From: Rikenellaceae bacterium
Lineage (GTDB): Bacteria; Bacteroidota; Bacteroidia; Bacteroidales; Rikenellaceae
Length of the DNA: 64,000 nt
NCBI GenBank assembly: GCA_009783565.1
Contig: WRDF01000009.1
Location: 21,230-85,229 of the forward strand
Direction: 5' to 3'
Positions 17,631 to 25,682 of the stretch are shown here, one piece after another. Each line of letters begins with the position of its first letter. The first letter of the stretch is position 1. The position numbers were made by a program, and so were the translations under genes. Under the pieces are notes generated by a model, which worked only from the letters and a program-made list of their open reading frames with translations, made no database searches and was not told the DNA's origin.

Positions 17631-17707
17631 TTAAGAATCAGGAATTAAATATTAAGAATCGGGCTTGCGTCAGCCGTAGTTCTTAATATTTAATTCCTGA
17701 TTCTTAA
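17631..17707. terminator. perfect 28-bp inverted repeat between convergent genes
   Basis: The left arm (17631-17658) and right arm (17680-17707) match 28 of 28 bases, with a 21-nt GC-richer loop. The arms are AT-rich with TTAAGAA ends. It probably works as a two-way terminator for the thioredoxin and fumarase genes. Confidence 0.75.
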
Positions 17708-17713
17708 CTGAAA

Positions 17714-19327
17714 TCACTCCGCTATCCCGTCGTGGAAGTCATGTCCTTTGTCATCGAAGAGGATGAAAGCGGGTAAGTTCTCGACGCGGATTTTGCGCAC
17801 GGCCTCCATGCCGAGTTCGGGGAAATCGATCACTTCGACGCTCCTGATGCACTCCTTGGCGACCAGCGCACCCGGCCCGCCTATCGAACCGAGATAGAAA
17901 CCGCCGTAGCGGGCGCACGAGGCTGCGACACGCAAACTGCGGTCGCCCTTGCCGACCATCACTAGCGAGCATCCGAGACTTTGGAACTCCCCGACATACA
18001 GGTCCATCCGTCCGGCAGTAGTAGGCCCGAAACTTCCCGACACCATGCCGGGAGGCGTATTAGCCGGACCGGCATAATATACCGGATAGTCTTTCATGTA
18101 TCGGGGGATCGGTTCGCCGCGCCCGATCATATCGTGGATTCGCGCGTGAGCGATATCGCGCGCCACGACGAGCGTTCCGCGCAGGCGCAGACGCGTGCGC
18201 ACCGGATAGCGCGACAGGGTCTCTCGCATCTTATCCATCCCCTCGTCGAGGTCGATATCCACCGGTGGAGTCATCGCAGGCGGTTCGGCAGGCAGAAATC
18301 TGGCCGGATTCCGCTCCAACTGTTCGAGCCAAATTCCGTGCTCGTCGATGCGCGCCTTGATATTGCGGTCGGCACTGCAACTTACTCCCATGCCGACCGG
18401 CAACGACGCGGCATGACGCGGCAGGCGTATGACGCGTACGTCATGCACCAGATACTTCCCGCCGAACTGTGCCCCGATGCCGCTCTGGCGGCACATTTTC
18501 AACACTCGCTCCTCCCACTCCGCATCGCGGAACGCACGTCCGGTATCATCGCCCGACATCGGCAAGTGGTCGAACCCTCCGGCCGACGCCTTTTTCACCG
18601 CCGCGAGGTTCGCCTCGGGCGACGTTCCGCCGATGACGATCGCCAGATGATAGGGCGGACAGGCCGACGTTCCCAATGTCCGTATCCGCTCGCGGATGAA
18701 CTCCGTGAGAGAGCGCTCCTCCAACAATGCCTTAGACTGTAAGAAAAGGAATGTCTTGTTGCCCGAACCGCCGCCCTTTGCAAGGAATAAAAACCGATAT
18801 TCACCACCCGGCCCGGCTGCGATCTCGATCTGCGCCGGCAAATTATTCTCGCTGTTGTGCTCGTTGAGCATCGAAGTGGGGATCATCATAGAATGGCGCA
18901 GGTTGCGGTCGCGGTATGTTTCCCAAATCCCGCGCGAGAGCCACTCGGCATCGTCCGCGCCAGTATAGATATTTTCGCCTTTCGTGGCAATTACCGTTGC
19001 CGTCCCCGTGTCCTGGCATGTCGGCAACTGCCCTTCGGCCGCAACCACCTGATTGCGAAGCAGCGTCCATGCCACGAAACGGTCGTTGTCGCTCGCCTCG
19101 GGGTCGTCGATAATATTTCTTAATTGTTGGAGATGCGCCGGGCGCAGCAGGAACGATACGTCACCCATCGCCTCACGCGCCAGCAGCGCCAACCCGCGCG
19201 GATCGACATTGATTATCCGCCGCCCGCCGCATTCACAGACCGAAACATAGTCATTGGTCAGAAGCCGATACTGCGTCTTGTCTTCTGTCACAGCCGGATA
19301 CAGCGGCCGGTATTCGAACTCCGACAT
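17714..19327 (-). CDS. class I (iron-sulfur) fumarate hydratase
   Basis: The 537-residue protein begins MSEFEYRPLYPAVTEDKTQYRLL. A start at 19357 is possible, but the -7 element at 19369-19376 would then leave almost no leader. Class I fumarase features are clear: PTCQDTGTA, PTSMLNEHNSENNLPAQIE, GGGSGNKT and the IGGTSPEANLAAVKKAS block. The C-terminal beta domain (KDYPVYYAGPANTPPGMVSGSFGPTTAGRMD) carries the catalytic Thr region. Cysteines in PTCQD, the KMCRQSG segment and the C-terminal half are candidates for [4Fe-4S] ligands. The enzyme interconverts fumarate and malate, working reductively in anaerobic Bacteroidota that make succinate. Confidence 0.93.
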   Translation of the reverse strand: MSEFEYRPLYPAVTEDKTQYRLLTNDYVSVCECGGRRIINVDPRGLALLAREAMGDVSFLLRPAHLQQLRNIIDDPEASDNDRFVAWTLLRNQVVAAEGQLPTCQDTGTATVIATKGENIYTGADDAEWLSRGIWETYRDRNLRHSMMIPTSMLNEHNSENNLPAQIEIAAGPGGEYRFLFLAKGGGSGNKTFLFLQSKALLEERSLTEFIRERIRTLGTSACPPYHLAIVIGGTSPEANLAAVKKASAGGFDHLPMSGDDTGRAFRDAEWEERVLKMCRQSGIGAQFGGKYLVHDVRVIRLPRHAASLPVGMGVSCSADRNIKARIDEHGIWLEQLERNPARFLPAEPPAMTPPVDIDLDEGMDKMRETLSRYPVRTRLRLRGTLVVARDIAHARIHDMIGRGEPIPRYMKDYPVYYAGPANTPPGMVSGSFGPTTAGRMDLYVGEFQSLGCSLVMVGKGDRSLRVAASCARYGGFYLGSIGGPGALVAKECIRSVEVIDFPELGMEAVRKIRVENLPAFILFDDKGHDFHDGIAE

Positions 19328-19368
19328 GATCATCTTTATCTTTGTAACGATTTTCAATCAAAGAAGGA

Positions 19369-19376
19369 CAAAGATA
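19369..19376 (-). promoter_or_regulatory. -7 element of the fumarase gene
   Basis: TATCTTTG on the minus strand, a full TAnnTTTG match. It gives a leader of about 35 nt to the preferred ATG at 19327. Confidence 0.6.
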
Positions 19377-19402
19377 ATCATTATTAACATCAAAGCGAAA
19401 TT

Positions 19403-19433
19403 ACACGCGTGCGCGCGTCTTCCGGCCTGCCGG
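19403..19433. repeat. dispersed CACGCGTG-CCGGCCTGCCGG repeat, copy 1
   Basis: CACGCGTG, GCGCGCGTCT, then TTCCGGCCTGCCGG. Copies 2 (21655-21687) and 3 (33224-33254, inverted) share the same order of blocks. It lies in the gap between the fumarase and yraN genes. Confidence 0.55.
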
Positions 19434-19488
19434 TTTTTTGTAAATTGTATAAAGTGGCCAGGAACAACCCCGTAATGCTATAAAAGAA

Positions 19489-19863
19489 CTACCAGCTTAC
19501 CGTCATTGCGCCCGGAACATATCGCACCTCGAAGCCGCCGCCCGACGGGGTCATCGCCATCAGGTCGAACTGCACTTCGAGATCGATAGCGTACAGGGCG
19601 ATATACGCTGCTGCGGCTTTTTGCAGCGCGGCGAATTTGGCAGGCGTTATGGCATCTTCGGGCGCGGTGAGCGATCCCGGCCTGCGGCATTTCACCTCCA
19701 CAAGATGCAGCGTATCGCCCCGCTCGGCAACGATGTCGATCTCATAACGCCCGCTGCGCCAATTCGTATGGAGTATGCCATAGCCGCGCGCCATCAGCCA
19801 CTCCGCCGCCGCACGTTCGGCCGCCATCCCGCGCACATGATTTTTATTGTCCATACTTGCCAT
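19489..19863 (-). CDS. YraN/UPF0102 family nuclease-like protein
   Basis: The 124-residue protein (or 121 from the internal Met at 19854) contains GMAAERAAAEWLMARGYGILHTNWRSGRYEIDIVAE followed by LHLVEVKCRR. This is the PD-(D/E)XK nuclease-like core of YraN proteins (E...D...EVK). The family is linked to Holliday-junction or recombination processing by its fold, but the role is not proven. Its stop lies beyond a repeat-containing gap before fumarase. Confidence 0.88.
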   Translation of the reverse strand: MASMDNKNHVRGMAAERAAAEWLMARGYGILHTNWRSGRYEIDIVAERGDTLHLVEVKCRRPGSLTAPEDAITPAKFAALQKAAAAYIALYAIDLEVQFDLMAMTPSGGGFEVRYVPGAMTVSW

Positions 19864-19893
19864 TAATTGTCACTGCCAAATGCCCGAAAAACT

Positions 19894-19944
19894 CGGACTT
19901 CCGCTAGCGGAAGTCCGGCGGCACGCCGACGCCGTCGGCGTGCC
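19894..19944. repeat. two adjacent perfect palindromes
   Basis: The first is a 24-bp perfect palindrome (19894-19917, centre GCTAGC). The second has 11-bp arms GGCACGCCGAC/GTCGGCGTGCC (19920-19944). They lie downstream of pepE and could act as its terminator, though no T tract follows on the minus strand. Confidence 0.7.
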
Positions 19945-19954
19945 GGTACATGTC

Positions 19955-20656
19955 TTACATCAGGAAGCTCAGATCCTCTCCCGCATTATATTCGCGCGGT
20001 GTCTGTCCGTACTTGAACACTCGCAGCGGACGCGGGCCGATGAACGCCAGCTTGCGCCCTTCTACGCGGAACATACATCCCTCGCGCAGTCCCGCCACGT
20101 ACATATCGGGGTTCGCCTTGATGTACTCCTCGATGCGCTGCTCGCGCGTCTCGCCCGCGTGACCCGCCGGGTTGTGGTCGAGATAGTGGGGATTGATCTG
20201 AAACGGAATCACGCCCATCACGCGGAACGATTGCGGCTGTACTATGGGCATGTCGTTGGTCGTGCAGATGGTCGGGCACGCAACGTTGCTTCCCGCGCTC
20301 CACCCTATATAAGGTATGCCGGCTGCGATGCGCTCGCGGACTGCCTGTATCAGTCCTTCCTCCTGCATCCGCTTTGTGAGCGCGAACGTGTTGCCGCCGC
20401 CCACGACGATGCATTTCGCATTTACGGCTGCCGTCACGGGGTCTGCAAACTCGTGAGTTCCGCGCACCTTCACCCCGATCTCGTCGAAGCGCGCCTGCAC
20501 CTTTTTCACATAGTCGTCATACGAAAACGTCACGGCCGCATAAGGCACGAAAAGCACTTCTTTCACGTCGCCCAGAAAATCTGCGATATTCCCGATCGGA
20601 TACTTCAAATACTCCTCGCCCGCATTGGTCGAGTTGCTGATAAGTAAAAGTCTCAT
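19955..20656 (-). CDS. pepE: dipeptidase E (peptidase family S51)
   Basis: The 233-residue protein has the PepE catalytic triad at the positions known for the Salmonella enzyme: Ser 120 in GWSAGSN, Asp 135 in CTTND and His 157 in NPHYLD. The motif VVGGGNTF is the S51 nucleophile-support loop. The enzyme cleaves N-terminal Asp-X dipeptides in the cytoplasm. Its start codon overlaps the purN stop by 4 nt, so the two genes form an operon driven from upstream of purN. Confidence 0.93.
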   Translation of the reverse strand: MRLLLISNSTNAGEEYLKYPIGNIADFLGDVKEVLFVPYAAVTFSYDDYVKKVQARFDEIGVKVRGTHEFADPVTAAVNAKCIVVGGGNTFALTKRMQEEGLIQAVRERIAAGIPYIGWSAGSNVACPTICTTNDMPIVQPQSFRVMGVIPFQINPHYLDHNPAGHAGETREQRIEEYIKANPDMYVAGLREGCMFRVEGRKLAFIGPRPLRVFKYGQTPREYNAGEDLSFLM

Positions 20657-21243
20657 AGTTTTTTCTTGTTTATGTTGTTTTTAATTTCCTGCTCGATAAT
20701 TTGCGGTAAGTGTTCATGTTCCAGCGCGTGAATTTTAGCGGCGAGGGTTTCGGGAGTGTCCTGTGGCGCGACATCGCAACGGTATTGCGCGATGATATTG
20801 CCGTTATCGTAGATTTCATCCACATGATGGATCGTAATTCCCGACTCACGTTCTTTGTTCGCCAGGACTGCGCAGTGGACGTGCATGCCGTACATGCCCT
20901 TGCCCCCGTATGCCGGCAGCAGTGCAGGGTGGACGTTTACAACGCGGCCGCGATAAGCATCTATAATTTCGTGCGGAACTAATGACAGAAATCCTGCCAA
21001 GACGATAAAATCTATTTCACGCGCGGCGAGCAGCTCTACAATGCGGTGCGGTGCGGTACGCAATTCCCCGCGCGGCACGACGAGCACAGGAATGCCGAGC
21101 TGTTCGGCGCGCTGCAAGACGTAAGCCTGTGGATTATCCGAAAAAATCAATGCGACACGCGCCACGTCGGAGCGCTCAAAATGGCGGATAATATTCTCGG
21201 CGTTCGTTCCCGAACCGGACGCAAATACGGCTATGTTCTTCAT
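20653..21243 (-). CDS. purN: phosphoribosylglycinamide formyltransferase
   Basis: The 196-residue protein begins MKNIAVFASGSGTNAENII, with the phosphate-binding GSGTN. The catalytic Asn-His-Asp set is present in VVNVHPALLPAYGG and HHVDEIYDNG. It transfers the formyl group of 10-formyl-THF to GAR in the third step of purine synthesis. It is the first gene of the purN-pepE operon and is divergent from acpP. Confidence 0.95.
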   Translation of the reverse strand: MKNIAVFASGSGTNAENIIRHFERSDVARVALIFSDNPQAYVLQRAEQLGIPVLVVPRGELRTAPHRIVELLAAREIDFIVLAGFLSLVPHEIIDAYRGRVVNVHPALLPAYGGKGMYGMHVHCAVLANKERESGITIHHVDEIYDNGNIIAQYRCDVAPQDTPETLAAKIHALEHEHLPQIIEQEIKNNINKKKL

Positions 21244-21283
21244 TCTGAGGCGTTTGGATGTCGGAACGTGCCTCCGACCGGAG

Positions 21284-21291
21284 CAAAATTA
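21284..21291 (-). promoter_or_regulatory. purN: -7 element of purN
   Basis: TAATTTTG on the minus strand fits TAnnTTTG and gives a leader of about 36 nt. Confidence 0.5.
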
Positions 21292-21323
21292 GCGAAGATT
21301 GTTCAAAGTAACGGAAAAAGTAT

Positions 21324-21331
21324 TATTTTTG
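21324..21331 (+). promoter_or_regulatory. acpP: -7 element of acpP
   Basis: TATTTTTG matches TAnnTTTG. A TTG about 22 nt upstream (21299-21301) may serve as the -33 box. The leader would be about 60 nt. Confidence 0.55.
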
Positions 21332-21398
21332 CAAAAAATTTGTCTCTGAAAAAACAGAAACGAATAGATAGAAAATTGTCAAACCAAAAATCAAAGCT

Positions 21399-21632
21399 AT
21401 GTCTGAAATTTCTTCAAAAGTAACAGCGATCATCGTCGATAAACTCGGCGTAGATGCAGCAGAAGTCGTCCCGACGGCAAGTTTTACCAACGATCTGGGT
21501 GCAGATTCGCTTGACACGGTAGAGTTGATCATGGAGTTCGAAAAGGAGTTCGGGATCTCGATCCCCGACGAAGACGCCGAAAAGATCACCACCGTAGGCG
21601 ACGCCGTTACGTATATCGAAAGCAAAAAGTAG
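21399..21632 (+). CDS. acpP: acyl carrier protein
   Basis: The 77-residue acidic protein has the 4'-phosphopantetheine attachment motif GADSLD (Ser 37). It carries growing acyl chains in type II fatty acid synthesis in the cytoplasm. It is followed by fabF after 219 nt and then rnc, the conserved Bacteroidota order. The gap to fabF holds a dispersed repeat, so expression may be partly uncoupled. Confidence 0.97.
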   Translation: MSEISSKVTAIIVDKLGVDAAEVVPTASFTNDLGADSLDTVELIMEFEKEFGISIPDEDAEKITTVGDAVTYIESKK

Positions 21633-21654
21633 AAAACGGAATTCCTGAAAATCC

Positions 21655-21687
21655 AAAACACACGCGTGTGTTTTCCAGCCTGCCGGA
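21655..21687. repeat. dispersed CACGCGTG-CCGGCCTGCCGG repeat, copy 2
   Basis: A perfect 20-bp palindrome (21655-21674, centre CACGCGTG) is followed by CCAGCCTGCCGG. It lies just after acpP. Confidence 0.6.
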
Positions 21688-21703
21688 TGACCACTCTTTG
21701 GTA

Positions 21704-21711
21704 TAAGTTTG
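21704..21711 (+). promoter_or_regulatory. fabF: possible -7 element for fabF
   Basis: TAAGTTTG matches TAnnTTTG in the acpP-fabF gap, about 140 nt before the fabF start. No -33 box at normal spacing was seen. Confidence 0.25.
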
Positions 21712-21851
21712 CCAATGTAAACTCCGCTTTTGGCTCGGTCGCAAGCCTTGTCTTTTGAATTTTTAGAAATCCCCTAATTTCTTGATACACACGAAAGAAC
21801 AAAGGAACTTCTGAAAATCACGTAGTTCCCGTAAGTCTAACCCAAACTATA

Positions 21852-23117
21852 ATGTTTATGGCACGGCAGAGAAGAGTAGTCGTAACGGGCATTGGAACCA
21901 TCAACCCTCTGGGAAACAGCGTCGAAGAATATTTCGACAACCTTGCCGCCGGAGTAAGCGGTGCAGCTCCGATAACTCATTTCGACGCATCGCTGTTCAA
22001 GACTCGTTTTGCGTGTGAGGTCAAAAATTACGACTCGGCGAACTATTTCGACCGCAAGGAAGTCCGCAAGTACGATCTGTTTACACAGTATGCGCTCATA
22101 GTCGCCGACCAGGCGATGGCCGACGCAGGACTGGACGTAGAGAAGATCGACAAAGACATGGCGGGCGTGATCTGGGGTTCGGGTATCGGCGGGTTGGAGT
22201 CTTTCTACCAGGAAGTCAAGGGCTATGTAGAGGGTGGATACGTCCCCCGCTACAGCCCTTTCTTCATTCCGAAGATGATCGCCGACATCGCGGCGGGCTA
22301 CATCTCGATAAAATACGGCTTCATGGGGCCGAACTATTGCACTATATCAGCCTGCGCGTCGAGTAACCATGCTCTGATCGATGCGCTGAACTACATACGG
22401 CTGGGCAAGGCCGACCTGATCATAACCGGCGGCTCGGAGGCGGCGGTGAACGAACCCGGAGTGGGGGGATTCAACGCTATGCAGGCGCTCTCGACGCGCA
22501 ACGACGACCCGAAGGCGGCGTCGCGTCCGTTCGATGTGGACAGAGACGGTTTCGTTATCGGAGAGGGCGGCGGCGCAATGGTTCTTGAAGAATTGGAACA
22601 TGCACGTGCGCGCGGGGCTAAAATTTACGCGGAGCTTGCGGGTGGCGGCATGAGCGCCGACGCTTACCATTTCACCGCACCGCATCCGGAGGGACTGGGT
22701 GCGATGAAGTCGATGCTCGGCGCGATCCGCGATGCGGGTATGAAGCTTGAGGATATTGACTATGTCAACACGCACGGCACATCGACACCGGTGGGAGATC
22801 CGGCAGAGATAAAGGCGATACTCGCCGCATTCGGCGAGCACGCTTACAGCATGAACATCAGCGCGACCAAATCGATGACCGGCCACCTTCTCGGAGCGGC
22901 CGGCGTAATCGAAGCCCTTGCGTCGATAATGGCTATCGATCGCGGTCTCGTTCCGCCGACTATCAATTTGTCGCAAGTAGATCCTGAGATAGACCAGCGT
23001 CTGAACCTCACCCCGAACGTTGCCCAACCGCGTGATGTACGCGCCGTGCTTAGCAATACGTTCGGTTTCGGCGGTCACAACGCAACTGTTATTTTCAGAA
23101 AGTTCGAGAATGACTGA
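21852..23117 (+). CDS. fabF: beta-ketoacyl-ACP synthase II
   Basis: The 421-residue protein (419 if the Met at 21858 is used) has the condensing-enzyme triad: Cys 168 in TISACASS, His in NTHGTSTPVGD and His in TKSMTGHLLGAAG. It condenses malonyl-ACP with acyl-ACP to extend fatty acids. The C-terminal NTFGFGGHNATVIF is typical. It lies downstream of acpP. A 111-bp palindromic repeat separates it from rnc. Confidence 0.96.
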   Translation: MFMARQRRVVVTGIGTINPLGNSVEEYFDNLAAGVSGAAPITHFDASLFKTRFACEVKNYDSANYFDRKEVRKYDLFTQYALIVADQAMADAGLDVEKIDKDMAGVIWGSGIGGLESFYQEVKGYVEGGYVPRYSPFFIPKMIADIAAGYISIKYGFMGPNYCTISACASSNHALIDALNYIRLGKADLIITGGSEAAVNEPGVGGFNAMQALSTRNDDPKAASRPFDVDRDGFVIGEGGGAMVLEELEHARARGAKIYAELAGGGMSADAYHFTAPHPEGLGAMKSMLGAIRDAGMKLEDIDYVNTHGTSTPVGDPAEIKAILAAFGEHAYSMNISATKSMTGHLLGAAGVIEALASIMAIDRGLVPPTINLSQVDPEIDQRLNLTPNVAQPRDVRAVLSNTFGFGGHNATVIFRKFEND

Positions 23118-23147
23118 GAGTGAGGTGAGTGAGAAAGAGAACAATAA

Positions 23148-23258
23148 TGTCATCCCGAGCGCGCGCGCACGCGCGATGAGGGATCTATCGCGAGTTTATA
23201 AATTCAAAGACAAACTAACGATGGATCCCTCCGTTCTTTCAGAATATTCGGGATGACA
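23148..23258. repeat. TGTCATCCCGA palindromic repeat, copy A
   Basis: The ends TGTCATCCCGA/TCGGGATGACA are perfect 11-bp inverted repeats. Inner arms GGATCTATCGC and GATGGATCC nearly match. A 32-nt internal block (23179-23210) recurs exactly in the copy at 28695-28801. It sits between fabF and rnc. Confidence 0.8.
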
Positions 23259-23288
23259 ATAAACATTTACGATTGAAAACGGGCGCTT

Positions 23289-24941
23289 ATGTTCCTATTT
23301 CTAAAAAAAACTTACCGCAAACGATTCGGCAAGGACAGGCGCTACTACCGAATGTTGGATCGAATTTTCGGCCTGACCCCCAATAACATAGAGCTTTACA
23401 AGCTGGCCCTAGTCCACCGCTCGGCATCGCACTACCTGCCCGATGGCACGGCGGTCAATAACGAACGCCTTGAATTTCTGGGTGATGCGGTACTTGAAAC
23501 CATTATCTCGGACTTCGTCTTTATAGAGTTCCCGAATGAGGACGAAGGCTTTCTTACACAAATACGCTCGAAGGCAGTCAATCGCCTGACGCTCAATGAT
23601 CTATGCGTCAAGATCGGGCTTTCTGAATATATCTGTACCAACGGTGGCGGCTCGATACAGAAGCATCTGAACGGCGATGCGCTGGAAGCCATGATCGGCG
23701 CTATGTATCTCGATCAGGGTTACGACCGCACTAATCGCGTGATTCTCAGGATGTTTGCCGACTACATGAGCATCTCTGCGATGGAGACGACGGTGACCGA
23801 TTTCAAGAGCCATCTGATCGAGTGGTGTCAGAAAAGCAAGCACAGCATACGATTCTTGACGCGGCACGGGGAAGGGTCGACATCGCGGCAACCGATGTTC
23901 CGCGCGGCGGTGATTATCGACGATATGGAAGTGGGGCACGGATTCGGCACATCGAAAAAAGAGGCCGAACAACAAGCAGCCTACACCGTCTATGCCGCTC
24001 TCGACGATGAGCGGGGCGACTCGATACTCGAACTCGTAGACCGTTCGCTTGAACCGTGTCCGCGCTGTGCGGCCTCGACGGAAGATGGCGCTGTACCTGC
24101 GTCACGCCGCCGGCGACGCGGCGGTCGTCGTCATCGCGCGCGAAAATCTTCTGTTGAGGGCGTCGAGAGCATTGTTGCAGAAGATGTTAGTACCGCAAAT
24201 CCTGTTGCGGAGGCTGCTGAAGTTGTTGTAGAAGAGACGATTGCCGCGAAAAAACCGCGCAGACGGAGGAAGTCCCACGCAGACGCGGCCGATAAAGATG
24301 TGATTGTGGCAGCAGAGAAAGTCGATACGGAAAGTCCTGCCGCGCATATTGCAGAGGTTGCGAAAGTCGCAGAAGTCACCGTAGAAGAAGCAGCCGCTGC
24401 GAAAAAACCTCGCCGCAGGCGTAAGCCACGAGCGGAAACATCTGGTACAAAGGCTGTTGGCGCGGAGAACCTGAGCGCAGAGAACAAACCGACAGAAGCT
24501 CTTCCGGCTGAGGAGAAGAAAATTGCTCCTGCAAGAAAACCGCGTGGGCATAAACCGCGCGCGGAAATGTCTGAGACAAAGGCGATTAGCACGGAAAACT
24601 TAAAAACAGAGAACAAACCGGTAGAAGCTCCTCCGGTTGAGGAGAAGAAAATTACTCCTCCTGCGAGAAAATCGCGCACAAAGAAGTCATCGACGGAAAG
24701 TCCTGTTCTAAAAGAAGTTAGCATGGAAAGCGCGGCCGCAGAGACTGCTTCTGCTGTGAAAAAGTCTCCCGTAAAAAAGCCTCGCACGAAAAAAGTAGCT
24801 CCCAAGACGGAAGTCGCTTCGGCGGAAGACGTCAGCGGTGCGTCGGCATCCTCGCAGCCCAATCCCCAGCCCAAGCGTAGCGGCGCACAGAAGAGTGCAC
24901 AGAAAAGCACGCAACGCAAAACGGCGAAACCCAAGGAGTAA
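23289..24941 (+). CDS. rnc: ribonuclease III with a very long basic, repeat-rich C-terminal tail
   Basis: The protein is 550 residues, against about 220-250 for most RNase III enzymes. The catalytic domain (about 20-165) has the signature NERLEFLGDAVLE (58-70) and the second acidic site GDALEAMIGAMYLD (129-142). A double-stranded RNA-binding domain covers about 172-240. From about 255 to the end is a low-complexity Lys/Arg/Pro/Ala/Glu tail with repeated AAKKPRRRRK, EEKKI.PPARK and TENKP.EA units, like a histone H1 tail; two Cys sit in CPRC near its start. RNase III cuts dsRNA in rRNA and mRNA processing. The tail may add nucleic-acid binding or ribosome targeting (inference). The catalytic residues look intact. 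The radC start follows 3 nt after the stop. Confidence 0.9.
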   Translation: MFLFLKKTYRKRFGKDRRYYRMLDRIFGLTPNNIELYKLALVHRSASHYLPDGTAVNNERLEFLGDAVLETIISDFVFIEFPNEDEGFLTQIRSKAVNRLTLNDLCVKIGLSEYICTNGGGSIQKHLNGDALEAMIGAMYLDQGYDRTNRVILRMFADYMSISAMETTVTDFKSHLIEWCQKSKHSIRFLTRHGEGSTSRQPMFRAAVIIDDMEVGHGFGTSKKEAEQQAAYTVYAALDDERGDSILELVDRSLEPCPRCAASTEDGAVPASRRRRRGGRRHRARKSSVEGVESIVAEDVSTANPVAEAAEVVVEETIAAKKPRRRRKSHADAADKDVIVAAEKVDTESPAAHIAEVAKVAEVTVEEAAAAKKPRRRRKPRAETSGTKAVGAENLSAENKPTEALPAEEKKIAPARKPRGHKPRAEMSETKAISTENLKTENKPVEAPPVEEKKITPPARKSRTKKSSTESPVLKEVSMESAAAETASAVKKSPVKKPRTKKVAPKTEVASAEDVSGASASSQPNPQPKRSGAQKSAQKSTQRKTAKPKE

Positions 24942-24944
24942 AAA

Positions 24945-25613
24945 ATGGCGGCATCGGACGATCGCGCAATACGCGAAAGGCTTGTGCATCAGGGTGTTGG
25001 CTCGCTGTCCGATGCCGAACTTATCGCCGTTCTCATACAAGACGGCGGGGCCGGGATTTCAGCTGCCGAGCTTGCTCAAAACGTACTCGATAAGCATGGT
25101 GGAAGCCTGTCACAACTGCCGGTAACGGATATAAAGGCGCTGCGAATGACGGCGGGGCTAGGCCTGAAACGTGCGGCAATTCTCGCCGCGGCATTCGAAC
25201 TCGGTCGCCGGCTCGCGCTTGAAGATGCAGTCACGCCCTGCGTGATAACTTCCAACACCGACGTAGAAAAGATCTTCCGCCCGCAGATCGCCGCACTCCC
25301 TTATGAAGAATTTTGGGTGCTCTATCTGAGTTCGGCCAACACGGTGGTCGGCAAAGAGTGCGTAAGCCGCGGCGGAATTTCGGAGACGGTGGTCGATCAC
25401 CGTCTTGTGCTGAAACGCGCCATTGAAACACTTGCCTCCGGCATGATTCTCGTGCATAATCATCCGTCGGGCATTGCGCAACCAAGTGACGACGACCTGA
25501 TTCTTACCCGAAAAATCGTCGATGCCGCCGAATTGCTCGATATTTCGGTTCTCGACCATCTCATTATAACCTCCGGCGATTGTTACAGTTTTCGCGGCGG
25601 AGGCGATCTCTGA
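24945..25613 (+). CDS. radC: RadC-family JAB/JAMM protein
   Basis: The 222-residue protein has an N-terminal helix-hairpin-helix-like part (GSLSDAELIAVLIQDG...ALRMTAGLGLKRAAIL) and a C-terminal JAMM metal site HNHPSG....SDDD. RadC proteins are named for DNA repair, but that role has been questioned; the fold is that of metal-dependent isopeptidases or nuclease-like enzymes. It begins 3 nt after rnc, so the two are translated from one mRNA. Confidence 0.93.
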   Translation: MAASDDRAIRERLVHQGVGSLSDAELIAVLIQDGGAGISAAELAQNVLDKHGGSLSQLPVTDIKALRMTAGLGLKRAAILAAAFELGRRLALEDAVTPCVITSNTDVEKIFRPQIAALPYEEFWVLYLSSANTVVGKECVSRGGISETVVDHRLVLKRAIETLASGMILVHNHPSGIAQPSDDDLILTRKIVDAAELLDISVLDHLIITSGDCYSFRGGGDL

Positions 25614-25682
25614 GCACGCTGTGTCGTAAATTATGCAATAAACTGTCTTCCCGAACGTTACGTAAGAACTCGTAATTGAATC

